NCBI GenBank assembly: GCA_018623675.1
Contig: JAAZVJ010000046.1
Location: forward strand, 1-7,191
Source of the DNA: Synechococcus sp. HW_metabat.54
GTDB taxonomy: Bacteria > Cyanobacteriota > Cyanobacteriia > PCC-6307 > Cyanobiaceae
Length of the DNA: 7,191 bases
Direction: 5' to 3'
Under the pieces are notes generated by a model. The model had not been told where the DNA came from and made no database searches. It saw only the letters and a list, made by a program, of their open reading frames with translations. This document shows, piece after piece, positions 6,395 to 7,191 of this stretch. A program made the translations under genes and the position numbers. Within the stretch, counting starts at the first letter, position 1; each line of letters opens with the position of its first letter.

Positions 6395-6967
6395 ATGACC
6401 TTGCCTCCTGAGGCTTACCTCTGGTTCAAGACCCTCCATATCGTGGGAGTCGTGGTCTGGTTTGCGGGCCTCTTTTACCTGGTGAGGCTGTTCATCTATC
6501 ACGTGGAAGCTGAGGAGTTGGCTGCAGAGCTGCAGGGCCCCTTCAAACAGCAATACACGCTGATGGAGAAACGACTGGCCAACATCATCACGACCCCGGG
6601 GATGGTGGTGGCCGTAAGCATGGCGGCGGGGCTTTTAATCAGCCAACCCAGCTGGCTTCATCAAGGCTGGATGCACGCCAAGCTTGGTTTCGTCGCTGCC
6701 TTGTTGGCCTATCACTGGTTTTGTTATCGCCTGATGGGACAACTCCATCGCGGCGAATGCCAATGGAGCGGTCGCCAGCTTCGAGCACTGAATGAGCTGC
6801 CCACGCTGTTGCTCGTGATTGTGGTGATGTTGGTGGTGTTCAAAAACCAATTCCCCACAGGTGCTGCCACCTGGTTCATCGTGGCCTTAGTGGTCTTTAT
6901 GGCTGCATCGATTCAGTTCTATGCCCGTTGGCGTCGGCTGCGTCAAGAGGCATCCACAGGAGCTTGA
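6395..6967 (+). CDS. hemJ: Protoporphyrinogen IX oxidase, HemJ type
   Basis: HemJ oxidises protoporphyrinogen IX to protoporphyrin IX, the last step shared by heme and chlorophyll synthesis, and is the form used by most cyanobacteria. The 190-residue membrane protein opens with the family block WFKTLHIVGVVVWFAGLFYL (10-29), followed by VRLFIYHVEA (30-39) with conserved His15 and His36. The WMHAKLG motif follows (92-98, Lys96). Hydrophobic segments at about 10-32, 66-84, 97-112, 135-149 and 157-176 suggest four to five membrane spans. Its size fits the family. The ATG at 6395 begins right before the conserved region; a weak GGAT lies 5 bases upstream. It follows the photolyase-family gene by 35 bp and precedes the PHP gene by 4 bp. 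Since the product is a photosensitiser, its place after two UV-repair genes may or may not be meaningful. Confidence 0.94.
   Translation: MTLPPEAYLWFKTLHIVGVVVWFAGLFYLVRLFIYHVEAEELAAELQGPFKQQYTLMEKRLANIITTPGMVVAVSMAAGLLISQPSWLHQGWMHAKLGFVAALLAYHWFCYRLMGQLHRGECQWSGRQLRALNELPTLLLVIVVMLVVFKNQFPTGAATWFIVALVVFMAASIQFYARWRRLRQEASTGA
6958..6962 (+). promoter_or_regulatory. Ribosome binding site of the PHP-domain gene
   Basis: AGGAG at 6958-6962 lies 9 bases before the ATG at 6972, ideal spacing and the best Shine-Dalgarno in the window. It is inside the last codons of hemJ, consistent with co-translation from one message. Confidence 0.65.
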
Positions 6968-6971
6968 GGTC

Positions 6972-7191
6972 ATGGCGGCTCAAACCCACCCTTTGCGCGA
7001 GGTTTTGGAGCAGGTCGGTGCGGAGAGCTGCCCCCATCACTTGAACTTCCACTGCCATACGCAGTGCAGTGATGGAAGCCTTACTCCTGAAGCTCTTGCC
7101 CAGCAGGCCCAACACCTGGGGCTTGAACATCTAGCGGTGACAGATCACCACAGCACAGCTGCCTTCCTGCCAATCCAGGCCTTCTTCCGCC
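6972..7191 (+). CDS. PHP-domain phosphoesterase (5' part, cut by window end)
   Basis: Only the first 73 residues are inside the window. They show the first metal-binding motif of the PHP (polymerase and histidinol phosphatase) fold, HxH at His27/His29 in FHCHTQCSDGSLTPEAL. The second signature, LAVTDHHST (54-62), supplies Asp58 and His59. PHP enzymes are metal-dependent phosphoesterases. Stand-alone bacterial members include histidinol phosphatase-like enzymes and nucleotide or short-RNA phosphatases, and the visible part does not tell which. The ATG at 6972 is 4 bases after the hemJ stop and has a good Shine-Dalgarno, so it is almost certainly co-transcribed with hemJ. A 20-residue leader precedes the fold and has no signal-peptide character. 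Confidence 0.88.
   Translation, partial: MAAQTHPLREVLEQVGAESCPHHLNFHCHTQCSDGSLTPEALAQQAQHLGLEHLAVTDHHSTAAFLPIQAFFR

Overview
The window looks like a piece of chromosome from a marine picocyanobacterium, most likely Synechococcus. This rests on three things: protein style (cyanobacterial-type UvrC, HemJ as the protoporphyrinogen oxidase, a Cdv3/DivIVA-like coiled-coil protein), tight gene packing with weak Shine-Dalgarno sequences, and no GCGATCGC (HIP1) palindrome that I noticed. The species is inference. Everything is core-genome in character; I see no insertion sequence, phage gene, CRISPR array, tRNA or rRNA.

Layout. Positions 1-603 (+) hold the 3' part of a penicillin-binding-protein-4 type D-Ala-D-Ala carboxypeptidase (dacB). 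It converges on, and overlaps by 26 bp, a minus-strand pair that reads leftward from about 2022: coaD (coenzyme A synthesis), then a 316-residue coiled-coil protein resembling cyanobacterial DivIVA/Cdv3, joined by an ATGA stop/start overlap. A 72-bp divergent spacer (2023-2094) separates this pair from a compact plus-strand series: flavin reductase-like protein, uvrC, a small putative secreted protein, a photolyase/cryptochrome-family protein, hemJ, and the start of a PHP-domain phosphoesterase cut by the window end. Gaps in this series run from a 53-bp overlap to 35 bp, so an operon is plausible.

How the genes fit together. The left part concerns the cell envelope, division and CoA. The right part joins two answers to UV damage, nucleotide excision (UvrC) and photoreactivation (photolyase family), with a flavin-binding protein and a tetrapyrrole enzyme. 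A shared environmental logic of light and flavin/porphyrin chemistry is tempting but is inference.

The points most worth a second look are these. (1) The photolyase-family protein belongs to the usually iron-sulfur-containing bacterial (6-4) group but lacks the cluster cysteines. (2) The neighbouring UvrC has Arg in place of the first of the four cysteines that hold a [4Fe-4S] cluster in E. coli UvrC. (3) The coiled-coil protein has an exact 11-residue leucine repeat over seven units. (4) UvrC carries an insertion of about 23 residues between two catalytic aspartates. I did not find a wholly new multi-gene system.
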